64,000 nt of DNA, taken from positions 806,001-870,000 of the forward strand of contig NW_004457735.1 in NCBI RefSeq assembly GCF_000203815.1, given 5' to 3'. The translations under genes and the position numbers were made by a program. Under the pieces are notes generated by a model, which worked only from the letters and a program-made list of their open reading frames with translations, was not told the origin of the DNA and did no database searches. The DNA comes from Cavenderia fasciculata. Taxonomy: Eukaryota; Evosea; Eumycetozoa; Acytosteliales; Cavenderiaceae. Numbering within the stretch: the stretch's first letter is position 1; the number at the start of each line of letters is the position of its first letter. Shown here piece by piece: positions 49,401-58,942 of this stretch.

Positions 49401-52400
49401 CAAACCATCGAGAAAATATTTTTCCATTACGGGTACTGTACCAAAGAGTATTAATATTTTCATCGATTGATCGGCAGATCTTGTTCCTTTTACTTTCTAA
49501 TTTATAATATAACTAAATACTTTACAACTAATCGATTAATAGATTTTTGTACTTTCTCACCCGATGAGTTACAATAATACTTGATTTTCAAATCATGATT
49601 CTTTTCAATTTAAAAATCTTGGGGCAACTATCAACAAATATCACTATAAAAATCTTTAAATATTAGATAACGATCATTCAAATTCAAAAACCAATGTTGT
49701 TCTTTACGAAGAGGACTTGCCCTTACTCTGGGGTTGGACCTTTATATCAAACCAATCATTCGTCATCTTTACTTTTATTTATTTATGTGTATTTATTATC
49801 TATCTAAAAAGTAAAGAGATAGAATTAATTTATTATTTATTAAATTGTTATAAAAAATGAATAAAAGATATAGACAGCAGCAATACTTTATTACAACAAC
49901 AGTATTATTACAGATATTATATTTATTATGTTGTAACTATGGCCATCAAGGAGGAGTGACGGTTTCAAATGCACAAACACAAAGTCCAAGTCAGGGTTTA
50001 ATGAAATACACCACCATTGTGACATATGACCAAGGAGAATGTAGCTCTGGCCAAATACCAACCAATCCCCCCGAAAAGATAGTATCGTTTACGCCAGAAG
50101 AATGTTACAGGTATCCAACTCGTAGTATATTGACTCGATGGAATTCACCAACCTCTGTTCAGCTCCAAATTTTCAACACGATGACCTGCCAAGGAATGAT
50201 TCTGACCGACATGACTATCGACACTTCCATTGCAGGTTGCCAGAATCCATTCGGTCTTCCCAAATGGTTTATCATTCTATTTGGAAAACCACAAGCTCCA
50301 ATCATCGGATCGTTACCATATTTATACTATGAAAAAACTTCACTCAGTTTGTATGATTGCGATCATCCAAATTTATCATTTATTTATTTGCTAACATATA
50401 TGTAATCAATCTTATATAATGTAAAGCTTTTGTTATCCAGGTGTAGACAGATATTACAGTGCTAGAACCTACTTGATGCCTGGTAGATGCACATTTAGTG
50501 ATTATATGGGTATTGCTGAAAGAGGTGTTGATGGTACAGACACATCGATACAGACTATCAACGATGCTGTCAATTGTGCAGGTGCAACTACCACCTATGA
50601 CTATGATTGTCCTGCAGTCATCAATCCCTACAGAATAGGCTTGGCATTCAAAACAAAACCATACACTCGAGTCACAGGCACTGTCACTGTTCTATCGTAC
50701 ACTGCCATCAGAGTACTCGGGCTAGACCTTGGTTTCGATCAAAAAGCAAATGCCTTTACAACGGTGATGCTCAACCAATTATCAACAAGCACACCTTACA
50801 AAGATGGCTATTCATTCCAAGCTTCTACAAATATGACCTTTACAAGTTTAACTGCTGGCTTTTCAGGTACCATATCATTTTACGTTGATGGTTTTGATTA
50901 TGTTAATAATATTGAAGTTGCTCCCTTAACAACTCAACCTTTTACAATTCCTTCTTGTATGTATAATCAATCTAGAATGATAATATCATTGATTATTTAT
51001 TCATACAATTTTCTTTTTAAAGACCCAACGATGACAACTATTACACCAGTAACTGTTACTACCAATTCTATTACTATTACGTATGGATCTACTGGTGGAT
51101 TTGTAACCAATGGAAATACGTATGCTGTAAGTGCTACCATTTTACCATCGACTACACTTTTGTTCCCACAATGCTCGGCTATTACAACATGTCAATTGGT
51201 CGGACTGCCACCAGGCGCTCTCGTCAACGTCTCTGTCACCGTCTCCAACAGTGGTTCATCAAGCACCCAATTTATAATGCAACAACTTGTAAAACCGATA
51301 AGCAACCTTGATTTTGCATTCCAAACGGCCTATTCGACCGGCAACATCACCTTTTCGTATAGTGACACAGGATACGGAGAGACAAACTTTATTACAAGTG
51401 TAATGGATCAAACTACATTGGCCAATACTACGTACAACACCAAAAATATGTTTCAACTATTTGCAGTAGCACCAAGTATACCAACCAATTACAGAGTCAA
51501 CGTTACTGCCCTCAACGATGGAAACATGTTACAAGTTATAAAAACATTTAATTGGTTAGGAAGTAGGTAAAAAAAAAACAAATCAAATAGTTAATAATGT
51601 ACTAATAATTATTTACATTATTTTAAAAGATATTCTACTTAGTAATATAACTATAACAGATATTACATCAATTTCAGCAAATTTTTGGTGTAATATTGAT
51701 AATTTGGCTACTGGAAATTACCAGATCCCCATTACTTCAGCAACTGGTTCTTTAGTGTCAATTGGAATCAGTTCAAAAGGACCTATAAAACTATCCCTTA
51801 CTCCAAACACTCAATACACCTTTTCAGCCACTGTTATTGAAGCAACGACATTCCGTAAATCCCAAACACTCCCATTCGTCTTTAGTTCCGTTTCAACCAT
51901 TCAAATCACTGCTGTTGAAACGATCCAAAAAATGAACGCTTTAAACCAAACCTATTTACAAATAAGACCAACGATACAAGGTGGATCTCCCACTATTCCT
52001 ACTATTTTCCAATCAGTCTCTACCAATTTCACAAATGGAGTCACATTTAATACCTCTACAAACTCATTTACAGCTCCAAACCTTGCAGTTCCAAGTGGTC
52101 CATTTAATTTAAATATTAGAGCATCTCAACTTGATGATCAAGTAACAAGTATTTTTACTTTTAGAATTTATAAATGTAAGTAAAAAAAAATATTAATTTA
52201 TTATTACAAAAATTAATTGACCATTATTTTATTATAGTCCCATCAGTTGATCAAATCAATGTAACAAGTGGATATGAATCTGCAAACGTTTCATGGACAA
52301 GTAGTGGTGGAGTACCTGGAACCATTAGTTACGAAGTGACCATTTATAATCCGAGTAGTACACATCCAACCCCTGTTTCTGTATGCTCTGGTGTTGCCAC

Positions 52401-55400
52401 TAGTTGTTTGATTACCAAACTAACTTCCAATACTCCCTATGCCGTAGATATCATTGTCTCTTCTTCTCAATTTGATGATTATGTTAAAACATCTTCAATT
52501 CAAACTTTAAGATGTATGTTACTAGATATTATAAATAGTTTGATCTTTTTTTTTTAATTCTTTTTCTTTTTTTTTTTTATAGATCCAAATAATTTAACTT
52601 GTTTTGATAATAATGGAAATAATACAATTGATTGTAATGGATTTGGACAATGTTTAAATGGAACTTGTTTATGTGACACTAATAGGATGTTGGAATTGTT
52701 CGTTATCTTCATCAATTATTGTAACTGGCTGGCTCTTTCTTTGATTTTTCTTTTGTTTCTTTTTTCTCCTTGGTGTATCAGCCTCTTTTTCTTCATCATT
52801 ATCATCATCTTCTTCTTCATTGTATCTTCTTCTAGAAGTTGAATATGTAGTTGTTGTTGTTGATGATGATGATGGAGGCGGCTGTGATTCCTTTGACTTA
52901 TTCGTGAGAAAAAGTCTTATTTGTTGGTAATGTTGCTTGATGTATTTATAATCCCTTGCATATTTGCTTCGATGGATGAGATACAAATTCGATTCCTCGA
53001 GTATGTGGTTGATGACTGATTCGTCGATTATCAAGCTTATTACTTGACTAGGAGTTAATGGTTGATCGATGTTTTTGCTACGTGCTGATGCATTGCTGCT
53101 ATCCATTTCATAGGTTATTCGATTCGACAATTCTTCTGAGTTTGTATTATTTAAAATAGTCCATTTCTCTTTGAATAGATCCCCTATAAATGTGATAATT
53201 GTTCTAATTTGTTAGCAAGTTGTTGGTGAATCATCTATCTATCTATTTATATACATACGACATGGGCATTTACATTGAGAAGTACAACCATTATTATATA
53301 ACTTGCATTTGCAAGCAGTACAATTCCCCTTGTTAGCGCATTTACATTCAAAAATGGTTGTGTCTTGAACAAAATAGTAAGACTTGGATGCACGTTTGTC
53401 CAAGTCCGTTAGGTTATTGAATAATGGGATACGACCGACACTTTCTGGTTGTTTTTTCTTCTTGTTATTCAACTTGTGGACATAAATCAATCTTGTTTGA
53501 AGAAATCTATTGAACTTCTGGTGGATTTCCAACTCTTCAGGTGATTCAATGGCTTCAATAGATTCTTTTGCTTCAAACTTCTTGAATAACTCCATGTGGG
53601 CATCGAAAGTCTCTTTGAACCATTCAAATTCCTCTTGTAAATCATCTTCTTTGTAGTTGGTACGTGGTTTTAGTGGTGGTTGTTGTTGTTGTTGTGAATA
53701 CTCTACTTCTTTTTCTGGTACAGGTGTATGTGATCTTTGATATTCTGGTTCAACAAATGCATCATCTTCTAGATCTTCATCGTCAAGTATAGCATTACCA
53801 TCAAGTAAAGGATTATCATCAAGTAGATGATTGTCATCAAGTTGATTATTATCATCATACTCGGCTTCGATCCCTCCTTTGTATATGCTTCGAAACAATG
53901 CTACACCTTTCTTCAAACTTTCAAACATAGTTGTTGCTGCTGCTGATGCTGCTGATGCTGTTGATGATTTATCTGTAAATACTCGTATTTTTGCAATAAA
54001 GAAACATATAATAGATAAATAATGTTGAGCGTACACATATTATATGAAGATATGTTAAAATATAAATAGATAAAAAAAATTAAAATATTATGTTATTTCT
54101 ACCACCCGCTACTATAGATCGCTGAGCTATTACCAAATGCGGAATTGTTTTTTATTTTTTTTTGACTTTGATCTGAAACTGATTTTGGCATTCAAAGTGT
54201 TAATACTAATTTTTTTTGATTGATTTAATCAATTCAAATATTTATATTATTATTATTATTTTTGTTATAGTGGATTCAGCAATATGGATCATCCAACAAA
54301 ACAAAGTGAATGTTCCGATGGATCAGACTCTATGTAATATGCCAAGTCCGAATGATTATTTTGTTTGCTCTGCAGGTCATATAACCGACATGTAAATAGA
54401 ATGATAGTAGCTGTAGTAGTAGTTGTATTATTATTATTATTTGATCACTATTTTAACATTCTTTTCTTTTGATTAGACGAAATATAGCAATCACACAAAT
54501 CCAAACCAATGGAATGCCAAACGCTAACCTACCACTCGTATTCCCAGAATTGAAGACTTTTCTCATCAATCAAATTAATTTTACAGTAGCCGATCCCGCC
54601 CAATCTTTCTACGACCAACTGCCAACATGTTGTCCAAAAATCGAGAGGTTGCAGTATGTTATGTTATATGAAATGGTTTTCCATTCAAAACTAAACTATA
54701 TTAATCATGTTTATTTTATTTTATTTTATTTTATAGGATAATGGGAGACCCAAGTATGACCAATTTCCCAAACAACTTTGATTTAATAGCGCCTACCACT
54801 CTTCAAACTGTGACGGTTTCCTTGCCCTATCATCAATCGATCAAGTTACCTAGTCACCCATTAGTTTCAATTTTGGAAGTATATGGCAGCGACACTGCAA
54901 CAGAATTTGTGATCGATGATACAGTATTACTACCCAAACTCACGTTGCTTGGTTTTGGTATACCAAATGGCGGCAATAATCTTCAATCAATTGGTAACTT
55001 TACTGCCAAGTCATTCCCAGCCCTCACATCATTGTAAGTACTATCATTATCCATCCACACAAACCCAAGTCCACGTATCTAACATATGTTGAGGGAGGAA
55101 TCTAATTGATTGATTTACTTTTTTAACATGTTTTTTTTTTATTTATTTTAAAGATACCCATCCCTTTTATTTTCTACGCCTCCCATTCAATTAAATATCG
55201 ATGTTCCCTCCCTCGCCACTCTAGTATTTCAAGATGGCGGTCAAGTACCACCCAATACCATTGTTCATTTCAACAGTACTCAATGGTTGACTGATTTAAC
55301 TTATTTTGGAACTGATATAACATTTAACCCAGGTCTTACTACTTTTCAGAATTTAAAAGCAGTGTATGTACTATAATATAGGTCTATAGATTTATAACTT

Positions 55401-58356
55401 ATATAGATACACAGTTTATCCCCTCTAATCACCCCCTCTCTTCTTATTTATTTATTTTTACATACAGTACCGTTGCTAAATACACTTCCCCTCTCTACCC
55501 ATTCTCACAAGGGTATCCCCCAAACATTGGAATTATGAACCTACCAGGGTCATCCATCAGTACTATAACACCTACTCCCATTCCTTCATCTGCTACTATT
55601 TTGTATGTATCAATCACATAAATCAAAAACCAATTGATTAATTTTAATTTCATTAATTATTATTTTTATTATTATTATTTATTATATTATTATTTATTAA
55701 TATATATTAAATATAGAGATTTAACTGGATGCCAAGTTTCAATGCCAATTGATTTCAATAGAGTATTACAAAACACAACTGGAAATTTAGTTTTAAATCT
55801 TCAAAATAATGTTCCATTTTTAGGACCACTCGATCAAGAAAAAGCATTGTGCAAGTTAAAGTATTTGAACTTGGGTGGAACCGGTGTCACTTCGATTCCA
55901 GATTGTTTTTGGTGTTATAAAAATGAACCAACTACAAGATTTATAGTTCCTGCTTTAGTTGTCATTCCAGCTGGTTTCTCATGCCAAATCACACTTGACA
56001 GTTTGAATCTCGTCACTATTTTCAAACAGACTATTATCAAGGGTAGAAACCTAGGTTGGGGCTCAAGTGTAGGTGGAAATATTCTTGTTCCAATCGTTCC
56101 AAATGAAAAATTACAGGCTAATATCTCTGGAATTGCAATGAATGGACCACCACAACCAATCAGTATTCAGTTTAGTAATAATCATCCAGAAAATACCTAT
56201 CAATTCAATGTTGTAGAAGCTGGTTTTATTGTATCAACTACAACCGCCGATCAATTGCCAAACCGTGTAATGAAGGCCACAGTTACATTCTCTACAGTAA
56301 ACACCTTTATTAATCATTATGCATCGATTAATGGAGTATTGTCAACAACATCAAATGTTCCTGGTACCTATCAATTTCGGTTCTTGGGTCTTCCATTTGG
56401 TACTTATAATGTTAATATTTCAAATGACTATTATTCAATCATTGTTCCAAATGTTCAATATACTCAATGTATGTAAAAGATTCTGGCACAACCATATGGT
56501 TTTTTATTAAAGACTTACTCCCTATTATTTTTCTATTTTAGCATACCCAATTGTCAATAATATTGTACCCGATGCAATTGTTGTATCTGGTTCAATCATT
56601 CAATTGGAGGGTAATTTTGGAACATATCTTGTCAGTTCATCAGTCACCATTCAAAATAGTAACAGTCAATACAACTACTCGGTGTGTTTAATTACCGAGT
56701 TTACAACAACCAGAATATCGTGTAAGGTAGAGTCACCAATTTCAAGTGGTCTTGCTACTTTTAATATCACTGTCGATGGATACTCTATTCTCGAGCAATT
56801 CACTATTCAATCAGCTCAACAACAATGTGAGAGTGAAACTAATCATTGTGCCAATAATGGTGTTTGTACTCCAGATGGTGTTTGTGTTTGTAATATCAAT
56901 CAAGGTGCATATTATAATAATTGTTCAAAACGTATGTATAATTATCGAAAAATTAATAATAATTATTCAAAGACAATTAATAAATTAACATATTATTTAT
57001 TTTTAATCCTTCTTTTGTATTTCTCTAGCATACCCATTTGCAACGAGTGGACAAGTGAATGATCAAAATACAACACAACGATTGATTAGTTTATTTGGTG
57101 ATTTTGGACCCAACGCACTGACCAACTCATCGGTTAGAATCAACAACACAATGAATTGTATTATCGATCAATTAGAATCAACTCAATTCACCATTCAATG
57201 TCAACTTGAATCATCACCAACCATCTATGGTCCTGCTTCTGTTCAATTGAATGTCGATGGATATTTATTTGACAGTAAAACATATCTTATCAGATTCATT
57301 AAACCTTCGACTGGTGGTTCAACCACTACCTCTACAGCCACGTCAGGAGGTGTCACACCCAAAACACCCAAAGAAATATGTTCAGAGACCACTCAATATT
57401 GTTTTGGACATGGAACATGTGATGACAATGGAATATGTCAATGTCAAAGTGGCTTTAATCCTGTTGATAATTGTTTGACTAAATTTGTTGATCATACAAC
57501 ATTTACATCAAACGCAACAGCACCATCAACGTCCATTCAAGTGGATGGAGCTGAATTTGGGTTCGATATAGTTGCCATTCAAGAAATAGGATTGGACAAT
57601 GAAATTGTCAAGGAACTGCTGACCAATAGTTGGATATCAAATATCACAATCAACAATACATTTACAGATGCAGTCTATCAACTAGTAATCTCCAACACAA
57701 GTATCTTAGCAGACACACAAGTAACAGTCAACATAACATTCTCAACACAATCTCGAAGCATCACATTTGGCAACCAACAACTATTGATCAATCCCAACTC
57801 AATCAAATTGGCAGTATCTATCAATGGTTGGGAGTACTCATCGAATGTAGCAACACTCAGAGTAGTATTAAAGACAACAACCAACAACCAACAATCAATC
57901 GAATATGATTGCAAAGAGACAGACATCTCATCATTCTCATACGATGATTATGGAACACTTCAATACCTCAGAGTACTCAAAGACAATGTTCAATTCAACG
58001 GGAGATTCATTGATTTTGCATTAGTAGATGGTCGAACAACCTATTCACAAACACTACTCATCAATCAAACATCAATCAGTTCCAATCAATCAACAGCAAT
58101 GATAGGTATCACACTACCACAATGTCAATCATGTGTACTCGATCCAGACTTTACACCATTACTAGTTGTCAACGATAAAGATTCTGATTGTTCATCAAAG
58201 TCAGAAGACCAAAAGTGGAAGATAATCGTTGGATGTGTTGTTGGTGGTATTGGCTTTGTTGCTATTGCTGTTGGATCAACCATCTATTATAGAAAGACTA
58301 TGCGTACAAAGAAATACAACCAACAAATGGAGGCGAAATTACGATCGCTAAGTTAA
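39765..58356 (+). CDS. ComC-like adhesion protein, array copy E, with a 14.2 kb insertion in intron 1
   Basis: Exons: 39765-39888, 54271-54391, 54477-54653, 54737-55033, 55154-55363, 55468-55602, 55717-56468, 56542-56931, 57029-58356. Their lengths sum to 3,534 bases, a multiple of three, and every join keeps frame, giving 1,177 residues. Exon 1 carries the signal peptide (LLFIVVVFVLFISN, ending in SQPLSQAE). LRRs lie in exons 2-7, the IPT-like domain spans exons 7-8, EGF 1 is in exon 8, and the second IPT-like domain, short Thr linker, EGF 2, supersandwich domain, membrane helix and tail are in exon 9. Intron 1 (39889-54270) is 14,382 bases; without the inserted element it would be 159, like the roughly 147-base intron 1 of copy F. 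Splicing across it is possible in principle but unusual, since dictyostelid introns are mostly near 100 bases. If it fails, the 3' part has no signal peptide. Confidence 0.8.
39977..39980. repeat. TTAA target-site duplication, left
   Basis: TTAA directly abuts the left terminal repeat. Together with the TTAA at 54200-54203 it is the expected footprint of piggyBac integration. Confidence 0.75.
39981..39990 (+). repeat. left terminal inverted repeat
   Basis: CACTTTGAAT, a perfect inverted match to 54190-54199. Outside these ten bases the two ends diverge. Confidence 0.75.
40019..40032 (+). repeat. possible subterminal repeat, left
   Basis: GTAGTGGGTGCTAG lies 38 bases inside the left end. It matches 12 of 14 bases of the inverted sequence at 54099-54112 near the right end. 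piggyBac ends are known to carry asymmetrically placed internal inverted repeats. Confidence 0.35.
40101..40560 (+). CDS. orphan exon-like segments at the left end of the element
   Basis: Three coding-like blocks on the plus strand: 40101-40142, 40272-40428 and about 40450-40560. Good acceptors (TTTTAG, CGTTAG, TTTAAAG) and GTAAGT/GTAAAT donors bound them. The first two join in frame and read as a normal protein (for example YCQVLNQHQVYCCYNIHELL). The frame after the second intron is ambiguous. There is no ATG or signal and the family is not recognised. It may be the remaining 3' part of a gene captured or cut by the element, or a small passenger gene. Confidence 0.28.
40676..42379 (-). CDS. 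piggyBac (DDE_Tnp_1_7) transposase
   Basis: Two exons (42379-41824 and 41748-40676; the intron has GTATGT and TTTAG) give about 542 residues. The catalytic acids of the piggyBac fold are all visible: SIDEYMAPYKG (first Asp), FAMDNYYTS (second) and THGVDLSGQL (third). The N-terminal part has FTYKQLENFFYIAFFMGLVKLP and DHWN, as in other piggyBac proteins. The C terminus has the cysteine-rich zinc domain (CQYCK, then CCQCKVNFHDEC), which binds terminal DNA in the family. Only about 45 residues precede FTYKQLE, fewer than usual, and the motif ending in TNxYA that should come first is absent. So either the true N terminus lies elsewhere or this copy is shortened. The reading frame itself is unbroken. 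Confidence 0.9.
42454..42546. repeat. GAT trinucleotide microsatellite, 31 units
   Basis: A perfect run of 31 GAT triplets between the transposase start (minus) and the PAH gene (plus). It reads as poly-Asp, poly-Met or stops on one strand and as poly-Ser, poly-His or poly-Ile on the other. Neither reading has an ATG linking it convincingly to a gene. Confidence 0.95.
42742..45612 (+). CDS. PAH (Sin3-like) domain protein
   Basis: Three exons (about 42742-42941, 43015-44382, about 44456-45612) give about 905 residues. A single paired amphipathic helix domain spans the first intron: LLQSVRSRFGDQSPIFYEFIRLLQ, then HTPEFIVNNIRTLFKDHQDLLIGF. It matches Sin3 PAH domains, which bind short hydrophobic helices of transcription factors in histone deacetylase complexes. 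The rest has Thr/Pro-rich and acidic stretches, a conserved-looking helical block (about 44,520-44,940), a Gln/Pro tract and a C-terminal coiled coil. Full Sin3 has three or more PAH domains and an HDAC-interacting region; those are not seen, so this is a PAH-only protein of unknown role. I prefer ATG 42742 because the upstream frame is poly-Asp without an ATG. It lies inside the element and looks intact. Confidence 0.78.
45862..47032 (-). CDS. secreted cysteine-containing protein, member 1 of an inverted pair
   Basis: Five minus-strand exons from ATG 47032 to TAA 45862. Exon 1 is a signal peptide (MRFLLALIVFVCLAFQSAYA). The mature part of about 270 residues has YEWKYYGYLYDD, LLARPM, VGFLCFGYKPP and, near the end, scattered cysteines (CAFNVFES, GQCNFGF, CHGCKP). 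The protein is homologous to the divergent gene at 48038 (YEWSLYGWINDE, LVRPM, VGFICLGTKP). I recognise no characterised family; it is presumably an extracellular or vesicle-lumen protein. Its promoter and signal exon are nearly the same in sequence as the partner's, although the mature proteins are well diverged. The intron at about 46,665 joins in phase. It lies inside the piggyBac-bounded segment. Confidence 0.82.
46970..47236 (+). repeat. inverted repeat, left arm (promoter plus signal exon)
   Basis: Near-identical inverted match to 47833-48100, covering the first exon, leader and about 200 bases of promoter of the divergent secreted genes. The spacer between the arms (47237-47832) is only partly similar and holds no gene. 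Confidence 0.88.
47833..48100 (-). repeat. inverted repeat, right arm (promoter plus signal exon)
   Basis: Partner of the arm at 46970-47236. The match ends at about the exon 1/intron 1 border of both genes and differs by only scattered bases. Confidence 0.88.
48038..49129 (+). CDS. secreted cysteine-containing protein, member 2 of an inverted pair
   Basis: ATG 48038; signal peptide MRFLTALIVFVCLTFQSAYA in exon 1 (to about 48101). Further exons start at about 48,188, 48,598 and 48,987, ending at TAA 49129, for about 270 residues. The mature protein has an Ala-rich helix (AAPAILAAFSAAVSAAG), YEWSLYGWINDE, VGFICLGTKP, CVNALFKDN and GCTFGFNYG, and lacks a membrane anchor. It is homologous to the gene at 45862-47032. 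Function is unknown. The two share an almost identical promoter, so they are probably co-expressed, or alternate through a common control element. Confidence 0.82.
49281..49353 (+). ncRNA. possible hairpin with 12-base perfect arms
   Basis: GAGATACTGCTA (49281-49292) is repeated in inverted form at 49342-49353. A second inverted pair, ATTATTT/AAATAAT (49311-49317 and 49325-49331), is nested inside. It could fold as a small RNA precursor, or be the remains of a small inverted-repeat element. There is no evidence of transcription. Confidence 0.25.
49857..52680 (+). CDS. fibronectin-III-like/EGF surface protein, 3' end lost
   Basis: ATG 49857 with a signal peptide (hydrophobic TTTVLLQILYLLCC). 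Exons continue at about 50,451, 51,022, 51,630, 52,238 and 52,583, all joining in frame. After a Cys-containing N-terminal domain come three or more beta-sandwich repeats of fibronectin III/IPT character (ITYGSTGG, PGTISYEVTIYNP, TPYAVDIIVSSS), then the start of an EGF (CNGFGQCLNGTCLCD). The EGF is cut at about 52,680, where the sequence becomes the antisense of the next gene's 3' end. Related dictyostelid proteins continue after the EGF with a membrane-proximal domain and helix, which are missing. The junction looks like a rearrangement breakpoint rather than an intron. The remaining protein would end in unrelated hydrophobic residues. Confidence 0.75.
52669..53928 (-). CDS. element-associated protein with a cysteine-rich motif and a piggyBac-like N-terminal helix
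   Basis: Two exons (53928 to about 53260 and about 53186 to 52669; the intron joins in frame as CR-DLFKEKW) give about 395 residues. From the start: MFESLKKG, an acidic Asp-Leu repeat, a helical region, then a cysteine cluster (CKCANKGNCTACKC, NGCTSQCKCPC) like the CXC motifs found in tesmin/TSO1 and many transposon proteins. A helix with PSQVISLIIDESVINHILEE then SNLY recalls the FxxxFxxexxxxIxeeTNxYA motif at the front of piggyBac transposases. The C terminus is acidic, then basic like a nuclear signal. It ends within a few bases of the truncated EGF gene. It could be the N-terminal half of the transposase, a partner protein, or unrelated. Confidence 0.6.
54099..54112 (-). repeat. possible subterminal repeat, right
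   Basis: Inverted 12-of-14 match to 40019-40032. It lies 87 bases from the right end, so spacing is asymmetric. Confidence 0.35.
54190..54199 (-). repeat. right terminal inverted repeat
   Basis: ATTCAAAGTG, a perfect inverted match to the left terminus. Confidence 0.75.
54200..54203. repeat. TTAA target-site duplication, right
   Basis: TTAA abutting the right terminus. Intron 1 of copy E continues normally after it to the acceptor at 54270. Confidence 0.75.
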
Positions 58357-58942
58357 AAGAACAAACTCGATCGCTGACCTGCAACTAACAGGTCAAACAT
58401 ATTCATATGCACCATGGTATAGGGATCTTGTCCGAAAAATAAAATAAAATCAAAGGTCAAGGTGACTTTTTGTTCAAGTCATTCCGACCATCTTCATTGA
58501 TCATTTAATTTTTCAACATAAACATAATTGTACAGGTCATCAGATATCTGTACATTTTTTTTAACAATCTTTTAAATAAAGAATCAACGCTTACGTGGTG
58601 TTGATGAACCTCAAACGATCCCAAGTAGGGTCGACAATTCCGTCCCAATCGAATATTGACGCACAACTATAAAACGAATAAAAAAATAGTTGCTTTTTTT
58701 ACATACTCTGCAACTAACAACATACTCCGATTCGTTTTGCAAATTGGGTCCTTTCCGACCATCTTAGGACGATATTTTGATCGACTGGTCGTTAAAAATA
58801 TCATAGCTCACAACGAGTTGTTTAGGTAGGTGTTTTAATCAAGAGCTTTAAAAAATAACACTCTTTTAGTATTGTAACAACAGATAAAAAGAGAGAGAGA
58901 AAAAAAGAGATAAATTTGAATCATCAGTGATTAAAAAAAAGA
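58357..58942. promoter_or_regulatory. spacer between copies E and F with promoter of F
   Basis: AT-rich. The segment at about 58,845-58,942 matches the leader of copy E, including an ACAGATAAAAAGAGAG block. A more balanced stretch at 58,590-58,680 holds no recognisable gene. Confidence 0.5.

Larger units (their letters stand above)
39981..54199. mobile_element. piggyBac-type element or composite carrying host genes, 14,219 bases
   Basis: The left end starts CACTTTGAAT and the right end finishes ATTCAAAGTG, a perfect 10-base inverted repeat. TTAA flanks both sides, and removal of the segment plus one TTAA restores an ordinary 159-base intron in copy E. On the minus strand, a piggyBac DDE transposase lies 685 bases from the left end, and a second protein with a piggyBac-like N-terminal helix ends 270 bases from the right end. 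Between them (about 42.4-52.68 kb) lie intron-bearing host-type genes: a PAH-domain protein, two secreted proteins in inverted orientation, and a fibronectin-like/EGF protein that is cut off. Typical piggyBac elements are a few kb. This one may be a composite of two partial copies that moved as a unit, or one element split by captured filler DNA. No internal copy of the 10-base terminus was noticed. Confidence 0.74.

Noticed and set aside
54100-54160. tRNA-like look of the right subterminal region
   Set aside because: No acceptor stem, anticodon arm or A/B box spacing could be made to fit.
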